NCBI GenBank assembly: GCA_024645145.1 | Contig: JAHEGL010000027.1 | Location: 1-17,844, forward strand | Direction: 5' to 3' | Origin: Planktotalea sp. | GTDB taxonomy: Bacteria > Pseudomonadota > Alphaproteobacteria > Rhodobacterales > Rhodobacteraceae | DNA length: 17,844 bases | Part shown: positions 7,281-15,963 of the stretch, one piece after another | How the letters are laid out: each line of letters opens with the position of its first letter | Position numbering within the stretch: the stretch's first letter is position 1 | Made by a program: the position numbers and the translations under genes | The notes under the pieces: generated by a model | Seen by the model: the letters and a program-made list of their open reading frames with translations, nothing else | What the model was told of the DNA's origin: nothing | Database searches by the model: none

Positions 7281-7991
7281 TTGCAAGACGAACCAGCAAC
7301 AGCAACAGCGGCCGCATCGCGGCGGACAGGTAATCGGATCGTCGTCATTGGTTTGGCGGCGATTGTTGGTATTTTGTTGATCGCAGCGATCATCTTATTT
7401 GCGACCCTGCCAGATGCGAATGCGTTTAATCTGCGGGTGGAACAGATCTTTGTCGAGAATGATGATCTGAGCAGTCAGGCTGAGATCAAGCTGCTTGAAA
7501 TTTTGGCACAATCAGGCACGTCGTTTTCAGAAACTCTTGCGTCATACCGTTTCGTAATTTTCGTTTTGCTGCTTTTTGCGACGTCATTGCTTATCGCGGC
7601 AGTTGTGTTTTTGGTGATGCTGATCGTGTTAAACCGCCGAATGGCGCAAATTGAACGTTCGGGGATTCAAGTGTCTTCGCTTTTGATCTCGCGTGAGGAG
7701 AAGACGGTCTACCTCAACAACATGGGTTTCAAGCTGACGGACGCCGCGATGGAGACTTTGTCGGTTTTGGCCGAGGCTCGCATGGATGACGAAGTGATGA
7801 CCGGCGTTGAGATAGAAGCTGTCATTTCTGGGCGTAGCAGCACAGATTGCGAAGAAGCAGCGGGTGCGACGCGGATTAAGCGGTTGCGAGACGGGCTTGG
7901 CAATCAGATGGTGAGTGAGCTGTTGGTGAAGAACATCGCGCGCAAAGGATATATGCTCGCGATTGATAAGGACGTCATTAAAGTTCTTTAA
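7281..7991 (+). CDS. Two-span membrane protein with OmpR-like winged-helix C-terminal domain
   Basis: 236 residues from TTG 7281, chosen because AGGAG (7269-7273) stands 7 nt upstream. The longer frame from 7173 would overlap the preceding gene by 94 nt. The N-terminus is short and basic (RRTGNR), TM1 is about 20-42, a loop of about 48 residues follows (43-90), TM2 is about 91-117, and NRR comes next. By the positive-inside rule both termini are cytoplasmic. Residues about 138-229 resemble an OmpR/PhoB trans_reg_C winged helix: KLTDAAMETLSVLAEA, then TRIKRLRDGLG as recognition helix, then NIARKGYMLAID as the wing hairpin. A DNA-binding domain placed C-terminal to two spans differs from ToxR/CadC, where it is N-terminal. 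The fold call is made by eye and moderately sure. It probably senses something through the periplasmic loop, perhaps with the small exported protein encoded just upstream. Confidence 0.65.
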   Translation: MQDEPATATAAASRRTGNRIVVIGLAAIVGILLIAAIILFATLPDANAFNLRVEQIFVENDDLSSQAEIKLLEILAQSGTSFSETLASYRFVIFVLLLFATSLLIAAVVFLVMLIVLNRRMAQIERSGIQVSSLLISREEKTVYLNNMGFKLTDAAMETLSVLAEARMDDEVMTGVEIEAVISGRSSTDCEEAAGATRIKRLRDGLGNQMVSELLVKNIARKGYMLAIDKDVIKVL

Positions 7992-7998
7992 GGTATTT

Positions 7999-8042
7999 CG
8001 GATTGCTTGAGCAATCCGACCGGCTGGGGGTTTCACCCCCAG
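7999..8042 (+). terminator. Tandem hairpins after the wHTH gene (terminator / dispersed repeat)
   Basis: Two adjacent perfect hairpins lie here. CGGATTGC/GCAATCCG (7999-8006 with 8011-8018) has a TTGA loop, and CTGGGGGT/ACCCCCAG (8024-8031 with 8035-8042) has a TTC loop. They are followed by ACCCCCAAGAATATTT. The G-run hairpin followed by CCCCCAAGAATATTT resembles intergenic palindromes common in Rhodobacteraceae, as I recall them. There is no long T-run directly after either stem. They may end transcription of the 7027-7991 operon. Confidence 0.55.
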
Positions 8043-8124
8043 ACCCCCAAGAATATTTAGTGAGAGGGGAAGAATTTTTTGCGAATGACTCGCAATTGAT
8101 GAGTAGCGTCCCCATATAGTCAGC

Positions 8125-8547
8125 ATGAATAGACGAACATTCAATACAACTCTTTTTGGTGGTGCTGTTGCGATGGCTTTACCGCTTCCTCTGCCGGCTA
8201 AGGCGACGAGCGCTGTAAAGACGGGCCCACTGTATGCATGGGCCGTCGCGATTAAGCGTGCGCAAAACAGGGCATCGCCTGCCTTGCTCGCGCAGCAGCT
8301 TGGTGTTTCGCAAACTGTCGCGGCGGATCTTTACGCGAGCATGTTGGCGAATGGTGTCGTTCGTGCGCCCTTGTTTGGTGGGCTAGCGCGTGCGGCGAAA
8401 CCCTTGTTCAAAAGTGGCAACATCGCTGCAGCGAAAACGTTTGCCCTGAGCGGCCCAAGAGCCAAGATCATTGATATCAAGCGCGGCGTTGAGACGTGGG
8501 TGAAACGAGATCTTGTTGAAGATAAAAATGAGGATCAGGCGACCTGA
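8125..8547 (+). CDS. Small Tat-exported protein, unknown function
   Basis: 140 residues. The N-terminus [19 protein letters not shown] carries a twin-arginine motif (RRTFN) ahead of a hydrophobic stretch and a likely cleavage site near AKA, suggesting export by the Tat pathway. The mature part includes ARAAKPLF and a helical [20 protein letters not shown] segment that looks like a small helix-turn-helix-like bundle. Similar short proteins occur in roseobacters as I recall, but no function is known to me. The ribosome site before ATG 8125 is weak. Its last 13 bases overlap the convergent acyl-CoA dehydrogenase gene. Confidence 0.65.
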   Translation: MNRRTFNTTLFGGAVAMALPLPLPAKATSAVKTGPLYAWAVAIKRAQNRASPALLAQQLGVSQTVAADLYASMLANGVVRAPLFGGLARAAKPLFKSGNIAAAKTFALSGPRAKIIDIKRGVETWVKRDLVEDKNEDQAT

Positions 8548-9674
8548 TCCAGGTTTCGCGCGATGACAAGGCGTTGGATGTCGCTGGTTCCCTCATAAAT
8601 TTGGCAGATCCGTACATCTCGGTAGATGCGTTCAACAGGGTAGTCGGACAAGTAGCCATAGCCACCATGGATTTGGATCGCATCTGAGCAGACGCGTTCT
8701 GCCATTTCTGAGGTGAAAAGTTTCGCCATGGACGCTTCATTGAGGCAGGGAATACCCGCCTCTTTCATTGCGGCTGCGTTCAGGACGAGTTGACGCCCTG
8801 CTTCCACTTGCGTCGCCATGTCCGCCAATTTGAAACCAACGGCTTGGTGATTGGCAATAGCAGTGCCGAACGCAGTGCGCTCTGTCGCGTAATCACGCGC
8901 GGCTTTTAGTGCGGAGCGCGCCATGCCAACAGCTTGCGCCGCGATGCCGATGCGTCCGCCCTCCAGATTGGCGAGTGCAATTTTGTAACCTTGGCCCTCT
9001 TCACCCAGCATATTTTCGACAGGGATGCGCATATCATTGAAGGCCAACTGACACGTATCGGTGCAATTCAGGCCTAGTTTATCCTCCACGCGGACAACTT
9101 CATAGCCGGGCGTATCTGTCTCGACGATGAAAGCACTAATGCCGCGCTTGCCTGCGTCTTTGTTCGTGACGGCAAAAACGATGATCATGCTGCCGTTCTT
9201 GCCAGAGGTGATGAACTGCTTGGCCCCGTTAAGCACATAGTGATCCCCATCGCGCACGGCAGTCGTTCGAAGATTAGAGGCGTCAGAGCCTGCTTGCGGT
9301 TCGGTAAGTGCAAAGCCACCAACCCATTCGCCGCTTGCTAATCTGGGCAGGTATTTTTGTTTTTGCGCCTCTGTCCCGTAGTTCAAGATTGGCACGCAGC
9401 CGACAGAACTGTGCACAGACAAAATTGTGGATACAGGGCCATCGCCGGCTGCGATTTCTTCAAGCGCCAAAGCATATGCGACAGCGCCTGTTTCAGAGCC
9501 GCCGTATTCTTCGGGAACCAACATGCCCATGAGGCCAAGTTCCCCCATTTGATCAATCTCTGCGCGTGGAAAGGCACTTGTGCGGTCACGCTCAGGCGCA
9601 GTAGGCCAGAGCACATTCTGTGCAAACTGGCGGGTCATTTCGCGGATCGCGTCTTGGGTTTCGTTCAGGATCAT
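8535..9674 (-). CDS. Acyl-CoA dehydrogenase
   Basis: 379 residues, a full-length FAD-dependent acyl-CoA dehydrogenase introducing the alpha-beta double bond into acyl-CoA and passing electrons to ETF. FAD-binding and signature blocks are seen: [57 protein letters not shown]. The catalytic base is E361 in [11 protein letters not shown], the position used by short-chain and most bacterial enzymes rather than the isovaleryl type. Chain-length specificity cannot be read reliably; short or branched substrates fit. ATG 9674 overlaps the stop of the upstream thiolase gene in an ATGA, so the two are translationally coupled. Together they cover the oxidation and thiolysis steps, but the hydratase and hydroxyacyl dehydrogenase are not in this window. 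Confidence 0.94.
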   Translation of the reverse strand: MILNETQDAIREMTRQFAQNVLWPTAPERDRTSAFPRAEIDQMGELGLMGMLVPEEYGGSETGAVAYALALEEIAAGDGPVSTILSVHSSVGCVPILNYGTEAQKQKYLPRLASGEWVGGFALTEPQAGSDASNLRTTAVRDGDHYVLNGAKQFITSGKNGSMIIVFAVTNKDAGKRGISAFIVETDTPGYEVVRVEDKLGLNCTDTCQLAFNDMRIPVENMLGEEGQGYKIALANLEGGRIGIAAQAVGMARSALKAARDYATERTAFGTAIANHQAVGFKLADMATQVEAGRQLVLNAAAMKEAGIPCLNEASMAKLFTSEMAERVCSDAIQIHGGYGYLSDYPVERIYRDVRICQIYEGTSDIQRLVIARNLDQVA

Positions 9675-10861
9675 TGCATCATCTCCAATGCGACTGCTGT
9701 TGCTTCGCCGCCACCAATGCAGACGGAGGCTATGCCGCGTTTCATATCTTTTGCTTGTAGCGCGCCGATGAGCGTCACCATGATGCGCGCGGCAGAAGCA
9801 CCAATGGGGTGGCCAAGGGCACAGGCACCGCCGTGCACGTTCACTTTATCATGTGGCAAATCTAGTGCGTGCATCGCGGCCATTGGGACAACGGCGAAGG
9901 CTTCGTTGATTTCAAATAGATCGACGTCAGACAACGCCCATCCAGTTTTGTCCGCCAGCTTCGTCAATGAGCCGATCGGCGCGGTTGGAAATAGCCCTGG
10001 TTTATCCGCATAGCTCGCGTGGCCAACCATGCGTGCGAGCGGGGTTAGTCCGCGTTTTTCCGCCTCTGACGCGCGCATCATAACTAGTGCAGCGGCACCG
10101 TCCGAAATCGAAGAAGAGTTCGCTGCAGTCACTGTACCATCTTTGCGAAAGGCGGGCCGCAGCTTGCGGATCTTATCGCGTTTGGCCTTGGCGGGTTGCT
10201 CATCGGTTGTTATCAGCACGTCTTCAAAGCGAGACTTGACCGAAACGGGTGTGACTTCTGCATCGAAATACCCACCGTCAATTGCGGCGACCGCGCGATC
10301 CAACGAAGCGAATGCATAATCATCCTGTGCCTCACGGGTGAATTTGAAACTTTCAGCGCAATCCTCTGCAAATGTCCCCATGAGGCGTCCCTTGTCGTAG
10401 GCGTCCTCTAATCCGTCAAAGAACATGTGATCCTTGAGTTCGGCATGCCCCATGCGCAAACCTGCGCGGGCTTTGGGCATCAGGTAGGGTGCATTTGACA
10501 TGCTCTCCATTCCTCCCGCTAGAATCATATCAGCGGAGCCAGCAACCAACATATCATGAGCGTACATCGCAGCTTTCATGCCAGAGCCACACATTTTGTT
10601 CAGGGTCGTACACGTCGCACCAAGAGGAAGGCCCGCGGCTAGAGCAGCCTGTCGAGCAGGGGCTTGGCCTTGGCCTGCACTCAAGACATTGCCAAAGGCG
10701 ACTTCTTCCACGTCCTCAGGGGCGATACCTGCGCGCGTGACGGCGGCTTTGATCGCAGCAGATCCAAGTTCAGCAGCGGTGACGGAGGCGAAATCACCTT
10801 CAAATCCACCCATAGGTGTGCGTGCTGAAGATGCGATAACGATTGGGTCAATGGCGCTCAT
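9671..10861 (-). CDS. Acetyl-CoA C-acyltransferase (thiolase)
   Basis: 396 residues, thiolase II type, which condenses two acetyl-CoA or cleaves 3-oxoacyl-CoA. The acylated cysteine is C91 in [12 protein letters not shown] follows, the catalytic histidine is H351 in GHPIGAS, and the second cysteine is C381 in SVCIGGGEA. It is close in length and motifs to AtoB/PhaA acetyl-CoA acetyltransferases. ATG 10861 has AAGGA 8 nt upstream. It is the first gene of a two-gene operon with the acyl-CoA dehydrogenase, and divergent from an AraC-type regulator. Pairing with an acyl-CoA dehydrogenase rather than with phaB or phaC favours a degradative role. Confidence 0.94.
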   Translation of the reverse strand: MSAIDPIVIASSARTPMGGFEGDFASVTAAELGSAAIKAAVTRAGIAPEDVEEVAFGNVLSAGQGQAPARQAALAAGLPLGATCTTLNKMCGSGMKAAMYAHDMLVAGSADMILAGGMESMSNAPYLMPKARAGLRMGHAELKDHMFFDGLEDAYDKGRLMGTFAEDCAESFKFTREAQDDYAFASLDRAVAAIDGGYFDAEVTPVSVKSRFEDVLITTDEQPAKAKRDKIRKLRPAFRKDGTVTAANSSSISDGAAALVMMRASEAEKRGLTPLARMVGHASYADKPGLFPTAPIGSLTKLADKTGWALSDVDLFEINEAFAVVPMAAMHALDLPHDKVNVHGGACALGHPIGASAARIMVTLIGALQAKDMKRGIASVCIGGGEATAVALEMMQ

Positions 10862-10890
10862 GGGTGCGTTCCTTTGCGGTGTGTCGTGTG

Positions 10891-10940
10891 ACTATAGACG
10901 AGGAGAAAGTGGCAAACTATGATCAATTAAATTCAATTAA
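10891..10940 (-). promoter_or_regulatory. Candidate thiolase promoter with a 10-bp-phased direct repeat
   Basis: On the minus strand TATAGT (10896-10891) is a good -10 box with no convincing -35 at 17 bp. TCAATTAA is present twice in direct orientation on the plus strand at 10923-10930 and 10933-10940, exactly 10 bp apart. From an estimated start near 10884 the repeats fall at about -39 to -56, where an activator substitutes for a poor -35. They also lie only 10-28 bases before the AraC gene start, so the same protein could repress itself. The -10 and the repeats are seen; the roles are inferred. Confidence 0.4.
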
Positions 10941-10950
10941 GTGAGCTATT

Positions 10951-11949
10951 ATGCCATGCGATATTCACGTGTCTGAAACGTTCATTTCCAACGCATTTGT
11001 CAGTGAAGCGCTGGACTGCGCACGGCGTGGCAACGTCGATATCAACGCACTTCTCGCACGGGCACAGATTGATGCCCCTAGTGGTGGGAAGGTGAGTCCA
11101 GAGGCGTTTGGTCGCTTGTGGCTTGGAATTGCGGAGGCGATGAACGATGAGTTTTTCGGCAACGCCGCGCGCCCGATGCGCCCGGGCAGCTTCACCCTAA
11201 TGGCACATGCTGTTCGTACCGCGCCCACTGTCGAAGTCGCTTTACAGCGAGCGCTTAGGTTTCTCAAAGTTGCAATTGATGAGCCCTATGGGACGCTTGA
11301 TGTGATCCAAGGTACGGCGCAAATCACGCTTCATGATAGCCGAGATAACCGCAGTGCCTTCGCCTATCGCACCTATTGGGTGATTTTGCATGGTTTAACT
11401 TGTTGGTTGGCGGATGCACGTATCCCGTTGCAATCGCTTAGTTTTACATGCATCGCACCATGGCACAAAAAGGACTACCGGCAGTTTTTCGGCGCGCCTG
11501 TCGAATTCAAAGCACCGATTGGCGCGCTCCGATTTGACGCGAGCTATCTCAAGCGGCCCGTGAACAGAAGCGAGGCTGCTTTGAAGCGTTTCCTCCATGC
11601 TGCGCCGGGGACGTTTTTGATAGGATACAAGTTCAATGAGGGAACGGTGAGCGCTGTGATGAAAGTGCTCAAGGCAGAAGAACCAATGGACTGGCCGACG
11701 CTGCCAAATCTCGCGCAGCGGCTTGATATGTCTGCGGCGACATTGCGACGTCAGCTTGCGCAGCAAGGCCATAGCTATCGTAGCCTCAAGGCCGATCTCA
11801 AACGGGAACGTGCGCAGACGCTATTGCGCGAAACGCATCTGCCGGTGAGCGAGATTTCCAATCGTTTGGGCTATGCTGAACCTAGCGCATTTTTTCGGGC
11901 ATTTCGCGCGTGGAGTGGTCAAACGCCCGAAGCGTGGAGGAAAAGTTAG
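10951..11949 (+). CDS. AraC-family transcriptional regulator (Arabinose_bd-type sensor domain)
   Basis: 332 residues. The N-terminal part (about 20-205) matches the layout of the Arabinose_bd domain found in AraC relatives of the OruR/ArgR type, including the AHAVRTAPTVEVALQRALRF block and the FTCIAPWHKKDYRQFFGAPVEF block. The C-terminal 100 residues are the double helix-turn-helix: LAQRLDMSAATLRRQL as the first and VSEISNRLGYAEPSAFFRAF as the second, closing with the family-typical WSGQTPEAWRKS. It is divergent from the thiolase/acyl-CoA dehydrogenase operon with an 89-bp gap, so that operon is the probable target. The inducer is unknown. Start ATG 10951 has GTGAG a few bases upstream. Confidence 0.93.
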   Translation: MPCDIHVSETFISNAFVSEALDCARRGNVDINALLARAQIDAPSGGKVSPEAFGRLWLGIAEAMNDEFFGNAARPMRPGSFTLMAHAVRTAPTVEVALQRALRFLKVAIDEPYGTLDVIQGTAQITLHDSRDNRSAFAYRTYWVILHGLTCWLADARIPLQSLSFTCIAPWHKKDYRQFFGAPVEFKAPIGALRFDASYLKRPVNRSEAALKRFLHAAPGTFLIGYKFNEGTVSAVMKVLKAEEPMDWPTLPNLAQRLDMSAATLRRQLAQQGHSYRSLKADLKRERAQTLLRETHLPVSEISNRLGYAEPSAFFRAFRAWSGQTPEAWRKS

Positions 11950-11969
11950 CGACGCCATGTGTCGTTTTT
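11948..11969 (+). terminator. Short intrinsic terminator after the AraC gene
   Basis: AGCGAC (11948-11953) can pair with GTCGTT (11961-11966), including one G-U pair, around a 7-nt loop. The 3' side runs into TTTTT at 11965-11969. It begins at the stop codon of the regulator gene and would insulate it from the downstream dehydrogenase gene. The stem is short, so the efficiency is doubtful. Confidence 0.4.
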
Positions 11970-12037
11970 GGATTAGAGTGGAAACAGACGACCTTTGAAC
12001 ATGTCCACTGAGTGCGACGTTTGAAAAGGGCCTTATC

Positions 12038-14443
12038 ATGAAATCTCATTACAGAGTTGTTGTTATTGGTGGGGGCGTTGTTGGCACCTCTGTTCTCTAT
12101 CACCTTGCAAAAATGGGTTGGTCTGATGTGTGTCTGATTGAACGTTCTGTTCTCACAGCGGGCTCGTCTTGGCATGCCGCAGGTGGCATTCATGCGCTCA
12201 ACGCCGATCCAAATATCGCGCAATTGCAGGCCTATACGATTGATCTGCTCAGCGAGATCGAGCGAGAAAGCGGCCAGAACATTGGGCTGCACATGACAGG
12301 TGGCCTGACAATGGCAGGTACGCCAGATCGTTGGGAATGGTTGCAATCTGCGTATCGCACTTTCCAATCCATCGGGATTGAGGATTGTCGTCTTGTTTCA
12401 GTCGAAGAAGCGGTCGAACTAAATCCGATCATGTCAGGCGAAGGTCTGCTTGGTGGTATGTGGGCAGATCGCGAAGGATACGTTGATACGACTGGAACAG
12501 TGCATGCCTATGCAGGGGCCGCTAAAAAATATGGTGCTGAAGTTGTAGAGCACAACCGTGTTCTGGAATTGAACCAGACCCTTGAAGGCTGGGAAATTGT
12601 GACTGAGAAGAGCACGATAACCTGCGAACACGTGGTCAATGCAGCGGGCCTTTGGGCCAAGCAAGTTGGGCGCATGGCTGGCATTGAACTACCGGTTTCA
12701 CCGCTCAATCATCATTATCTGGTGTCCGATACCATCCCCAAACTGGAAGAGCTGGATTTCGAGGTTCCAATGACCGTGGACCTCGAAGGGTTCACCTATA
12801 TGCGGCAAGATCAGAAAGGTCTGTTGCTTGGCATATATGAAGTCGACCATCAGCACTGGATGATGGATGGCGCACCTTGGGAATACGGTTTCGAGCTGCA
12901 ACAGGAAGATACCGATCGTATCGAGAAAGAGCTGATCCTGGGCTTTGAACGCTACCCAGATTTGCAAAACGTAGGTGTTAAAACATGGGTGAATGGTGCG
13001 TTTACGTTTTCACCTGATGGCAACCCACTGGTTGGTCCGGTGCCGGGCAAGCGTGGATATTGGTGTGCTTGCGCTGTTATGGCGGGCTTCTTGCAAGGTG
13101 GCGGTGTTGGTAAATCGCTGGCAGAATGGATCATCAATGGCGAACCGGAGGCGGATGTCTACGGTATGGATGTCGCGCGTTACGGTGTCTGGGCTGAAAA
13201 CAAGCAGTATATCAAAGAAACAACGGGTCAGTTCTACACGCGCCGTTTCGTGATGACCTATCCGAATGAACAACTTCCTGCAGGTCGTCCTTTGAAAATG
13301 GCGCCTGCGTATAGTGATATGACAGAAGCGGGTTGTCAGTGGGGCCAAAGCTGGGATTTAGAAGTACCGCTTTATTTCGGGGGCAAAGGATTTGAAGAAA
13401 CGCCTTCGCTTAAGCGTTCCAATGCGTTCGATATTGTCGCGGCAGAATGCAAAGCCGTGCGTGAAAATGTGGGTCTCTTGGACATCTCAGGCTTTTCGCG
13501 CTTTGAAGTGTCGGGCGAGGGCGCTGAAACGTGGCTCAATACCATTTTTGCGACCAAATTACCCAAGCCAGGGAGATCACGACTGGCTGTCGCGCTGGGC
13601 GAAGATGGTCGCCTCAAAGGTGATCTTACCCTGTTCAACTGGGGCGATGGCACATGGTGGATCATGGGCAGCTACTACTTGCGCCGTTGGCACATGCGCT
13701 GGTTTGACGATCACATGGGCGCTGATGTACAAGTAAAAGACTTGGGCGATGAAATGTGCGGCTTCTCGCTCTCTGGTCCGAATGCAAGCAAGGTTATTGA
13801 AAAGCTCAGTGACGGCCCTGTCGGTGCGCTGCCTTTCATGGGATGTGGCGCATTCGATATCGGGATGCTGCGCTGCAAGGTTGGGCGCATGTCGGTGACC
13901 GGTGAGCTGGGGTATGAAATTCATTGCCGCATGGGCGACCATATCACCCTGCGCAAAACCCTGTTGGCAGCTGGCGCTGATTTGAACATCAAAGAGATCG
14001 GCTTTAACGCAATGATGAGTTTGCGTTTGGAGAAATCATATGGCGTTTGGTCTGCTGAATTCACCCAAGGCTACACGCCCGGCATGACCGCGATGGATCG
14101 TTGGATCGACTTTGATAAAGAAGGGTTTGTTGGCCGCGACGCTGCGATTGCAGAGCGTGACGGCAACGGCCCTGCGCAGGTCCAAGTCACGCTTGAGGTG
14201 GACGCAGATGGTGCAGACGCAAGTGGCTATGAACCGATCTGGGATCAGGGCAAGAAGGTTGGCTTTGTGACTTCTGGTGGCTACGGCCATACGCTTGGAA
14301 AGTCTTTCGCGATGGCCTTGGTCGATGCAGGGAGTGCTAACATCGGCGCTGAGCTGAGTGTGCATATTGTCGGTGTTGAACGCGCGGCAAAAGTTATTGT
14401 GCCGTCGCCTTATGACTCTGCTGGCAAAGCGATGCGCGTGTGA
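12038..14443 (+). CDS. FAD-dependent oxidoreductase fused to GcvT domains (dimethylglycine/sarcosine dehydrogenase family)
   Basis: 801 residues. The N-terminal half is a DAO-type flavoprotein: dinucleotide fold VVVIGGGVVGTS (7-18), then SSWHAAGG in which H46 is at the place of the histidine that carries covalent FAD in dimethylglycine and sarcosine dehydrogenases. It continues through NAAGLWAKQVGRMAG to TWVNGAFTFSPDGNPLVGPVPG and an FAO_M-like linker. The C-terminal half (about 430-790) is aminomethyltransferase-like (GcvT), containing ENVGLLDISGFSRFEVSG, TGELGYEIHC and a final GCV_T_C barrel. Enzymes of this build oxidatively demethylate N-methyl amino acids and load the one-carbon unit on tetrahydrofolate. 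The exact substrate is not determinable. ATG 12038 has AAAAGGG 7 nt upstream. The gene ends in a GTGA overlap with the MttB homologue, so the two are made together. Confidence 0.88.
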   Translation: MKSHYRVVVIGGGVVGTSVLYHLAKMGWSDVCLIERSVLTAGSSWHAAGGIHALNADPNIAQLQAYTIDLLSEIERESGQNIGLHMTGGLTMAGTPDRWEWLQSAYRTFQSIGIEDCRLVSVEEAVELNPIMSGEGLLGGMWADREGYVDTTGTVHAYAGAAKKYGAEVVEHNRVLELNQTLEGWEIVTEKSTITCEHVVNAAGLWAKQVGRMAGIELPVSPLNHHYLVSDTIPKLEELDFEVPMTVDLEGFTYMRQDQKGLLLGIYEVDHQHWMMDGAPWEYGFELQQEDTDRIEKELILGFERYPDLQNVGVKTWVNGAFTFSPDGNPLVGPVPGKRGYWCACAVMAGFLQGGGVGKSLAEWIINGEPEADVYGMDVARYGVWAENKQYIKETTGQFYTRRFVMTYPNEQLPAGRPLKMAPAYSDMTEAGCQWGQSWDLEVPLYFGGKGFEETPSLKRSNAFDIVAAECKAVRENVGLLDISGFSRFEVSGEGAETWLNTIFATKLPKPGRSRLAVALGEDGRLKGDLTLFNWGDGTWWIMGSYYLRRWHMRWFDDHMGADVQVKDLGDEMCGFSLSGPNASKVIEKLSDGPVGALPFMGCGAFDIGMLRCKVGRMSVTGELGYEIHCRMGDHITLRKTLLAAGADLNIKEIGFNAMMSLRLEKSYGVWSAEFTQGYTPGMTAMDRWIDFDKEGFVGRDAAIAERDGNGPAQVQVTLEVDADGADASGYEPIWDQGKKVGFVTSGGYGHTLGKSFAMALVDAGSANIGAELSVHIVGVERAAKVIVPSPYDSAGKAMRV

Positions 14444-15963
14444 GACAGGGACGCAAGGCTCGGCGTGCCGCTGATGCGACGCCAAAGCGCAAAGTCGATT
14501 ATCGCAATCTGAAAAACCCGTTCCAGCCGATGAAAGCGTTCAGCGACGATCATATTGCGCAAATGCATAATGCGGCTTTGGACATGCTTGAAATTCTAGG
14601 CATCAAAGTGCTCTTACCCGAGGCGCGTGACATTTTTCGACAAGGTGGCGCGAAGGTCGATGACAGCACTGAAATGGTCTTCATTGGTCGTGAGATCATA
14701 GAGGCAGCTCTCGCGAGTGCACCTAAATCGATCGCAGTTGCAGGTGGTGCGCGGGATCGTGATATTGTTCTTGAGTTGGGCAGTCTGGTCTTTCAACCTG
14801 GGGCCGGTGCACCCCACGCAACGGATCGGGTAAAAGGGCGTCGCCCAGGCACTTGGCAAGACTACCAAGATCTCACGCGGTTGACCCAGCATTTCGATGT
14901 CATGCACATGATCCCGCCTTTGATTGAACCACAGGACATCCCAATCCATTTGCGTCACTACGCGACGATGGAAGCACAGATGACCCTCACAGATAAAGTT
15001 CCATTCGTGTTTTCGCGTGGCACCCCGCAAGTAGAGCAGAGCTTTGAGATGCTGCGTGGTTTTCGTGGCTTATCAGACGCTCAATTCGCCAGTGGCGCGC
15101 AGTGTTACACGATCATCAATACCAATTCACCGCGCACCATTGATATTCCAATGGCGCAAGGCTTGATCGATTTTGCGAAGGCAGGTCAGCTCAGTATCGT
15201 GACGCCCTTTACGTTGATGGGTGCGATGGCCCCTATCACAGTAGCAGGGGCGATTACGTTGAGCCATACAGAAGCTCTGGCTGCAATCGCTTTAACGCAG
15301 CTTAGTAATGCAGGGGCACCTGTGTGTTACGGTACATTCACGTCTAATGTTCATATGAAGTCAGGCGCACCTGTTTTCGGCACGCCCGAACATTTTCGCG
15401 CGTCTTTGGCTACGGGGCAACTTGCCCGTTTGATCGGTTTGCCTTGGCGCTCTGCTTCGGGAAGTGCGGCAAACCTCAATGATGTTCAGGCGGCCAATGA
15501 AACGCAGTTTGGCACATGGGGTTGTCTCATGGCGGGGGCGACCGTGATCATTCATGCTGCGGGTTGGCTTGAGGGCGGTTTGACCGTGTCGTACGAGAAA
15601 TTGATCACAGATATGGAAGTGCTGCAGATGGTGGCAGAGCTTTGCGCTGCGGGCGAGACTGCGGGTGCAGACCTTGGCCTTGATGCCATAGCCGATGTGC
15701 AACCCAGCGGCCACTTCTTTGGCACACCGCACACGATGGAGCGGTATCAAACCGAATTCTATGAGCCTCTCGTCGCGGATTATTCCAACTACGGCACGTG
15801 GCAAGAGCGCGGTGAACTTGATGCGACTACCCGTGCTACTGGAATTTGGCAGGATATCCTTGCGCAGCCGAATGATTTGGAGCTGGATGATCAGGCAGTT
15901 GGTGATTTGAAAGATTACATCGCCAAAGCGACCGAAGCAGGTGGTGCGCCGCCCGTAAGTTAA
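14440..15963 (+). CDS. Trimethylamine methyltransferase (MttB) family protein, non-pyrrolysine
   Basis: 507 residues from GTG 14440, sharing GTGA with the previous gene's stop. It has the MttB superfamily barrel: NAALDMLEILGIKVLLPEAR at the start, then QPGAGAPHATD, TIINTNSPRTID, TPFTLMGAMAPITVAGAI, and SNVHMKSGAPVFGTPEHF. In archaeal MttB an in-frame TAG encodes pyrrolysine, roughly in the region after GTPE where this protein reads GLPWRSASGSAANLNDVQA. There is no TAG inside this frame, so it belongs with the non-Pyl members, some of which demethylate glycine betaine, proline betaine or carnitine to a corrinoid protein. No corrinoid protein or RamA-like activase is in the window. The basic N-terminal stretch (RKARRAADATPKRK) may belong to an extension. 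Substrate unknown; a quaternary amine is the best guess from family and context. Confidence 0.88.
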   Translation: MRQGRKARRAADATPKRKVDYRNLKNPFQPMKAFSDDHIAQMHNAALDMLEILGIKVLLPEARDIFRQGGAKVDDSTEMVFIGREIIEAALASAPKSIAVAGGARDRDIVLELGSLVFQPGAGAPHATDRVKGRRPGTWQDYQDLTRLTQHFDVMHMIPPLIEPQDIPIHLRHYATMEAQMTLTDKVPFVFSRGTPQVEQSFEMLRGFRGLSDAQFASGAQCYTIINTNSPRTIDIPMAQGLIDFAKAGQLSIVTPFTLMGAMAPITVAGAITLSHTEALAAIALTQLSNAGAPVCYGTFTSNVHMKSGAPVFGTPEHFRASLATGQLARLIGLPWRSASGSAANLNDVQAANETQFGTWGCLMAGATVIIHAAGWLEGGLTVSYEKLITDMEVLQMVAELCAAGETAGADLGLDAIADVQPSGHFFGTPHTMERYQTEFYEPLVADYSNYGTWQERGELDATTRATGIWQDILAQPNDLELDDQAVGDLKDYIAKATEAGGAPPVS

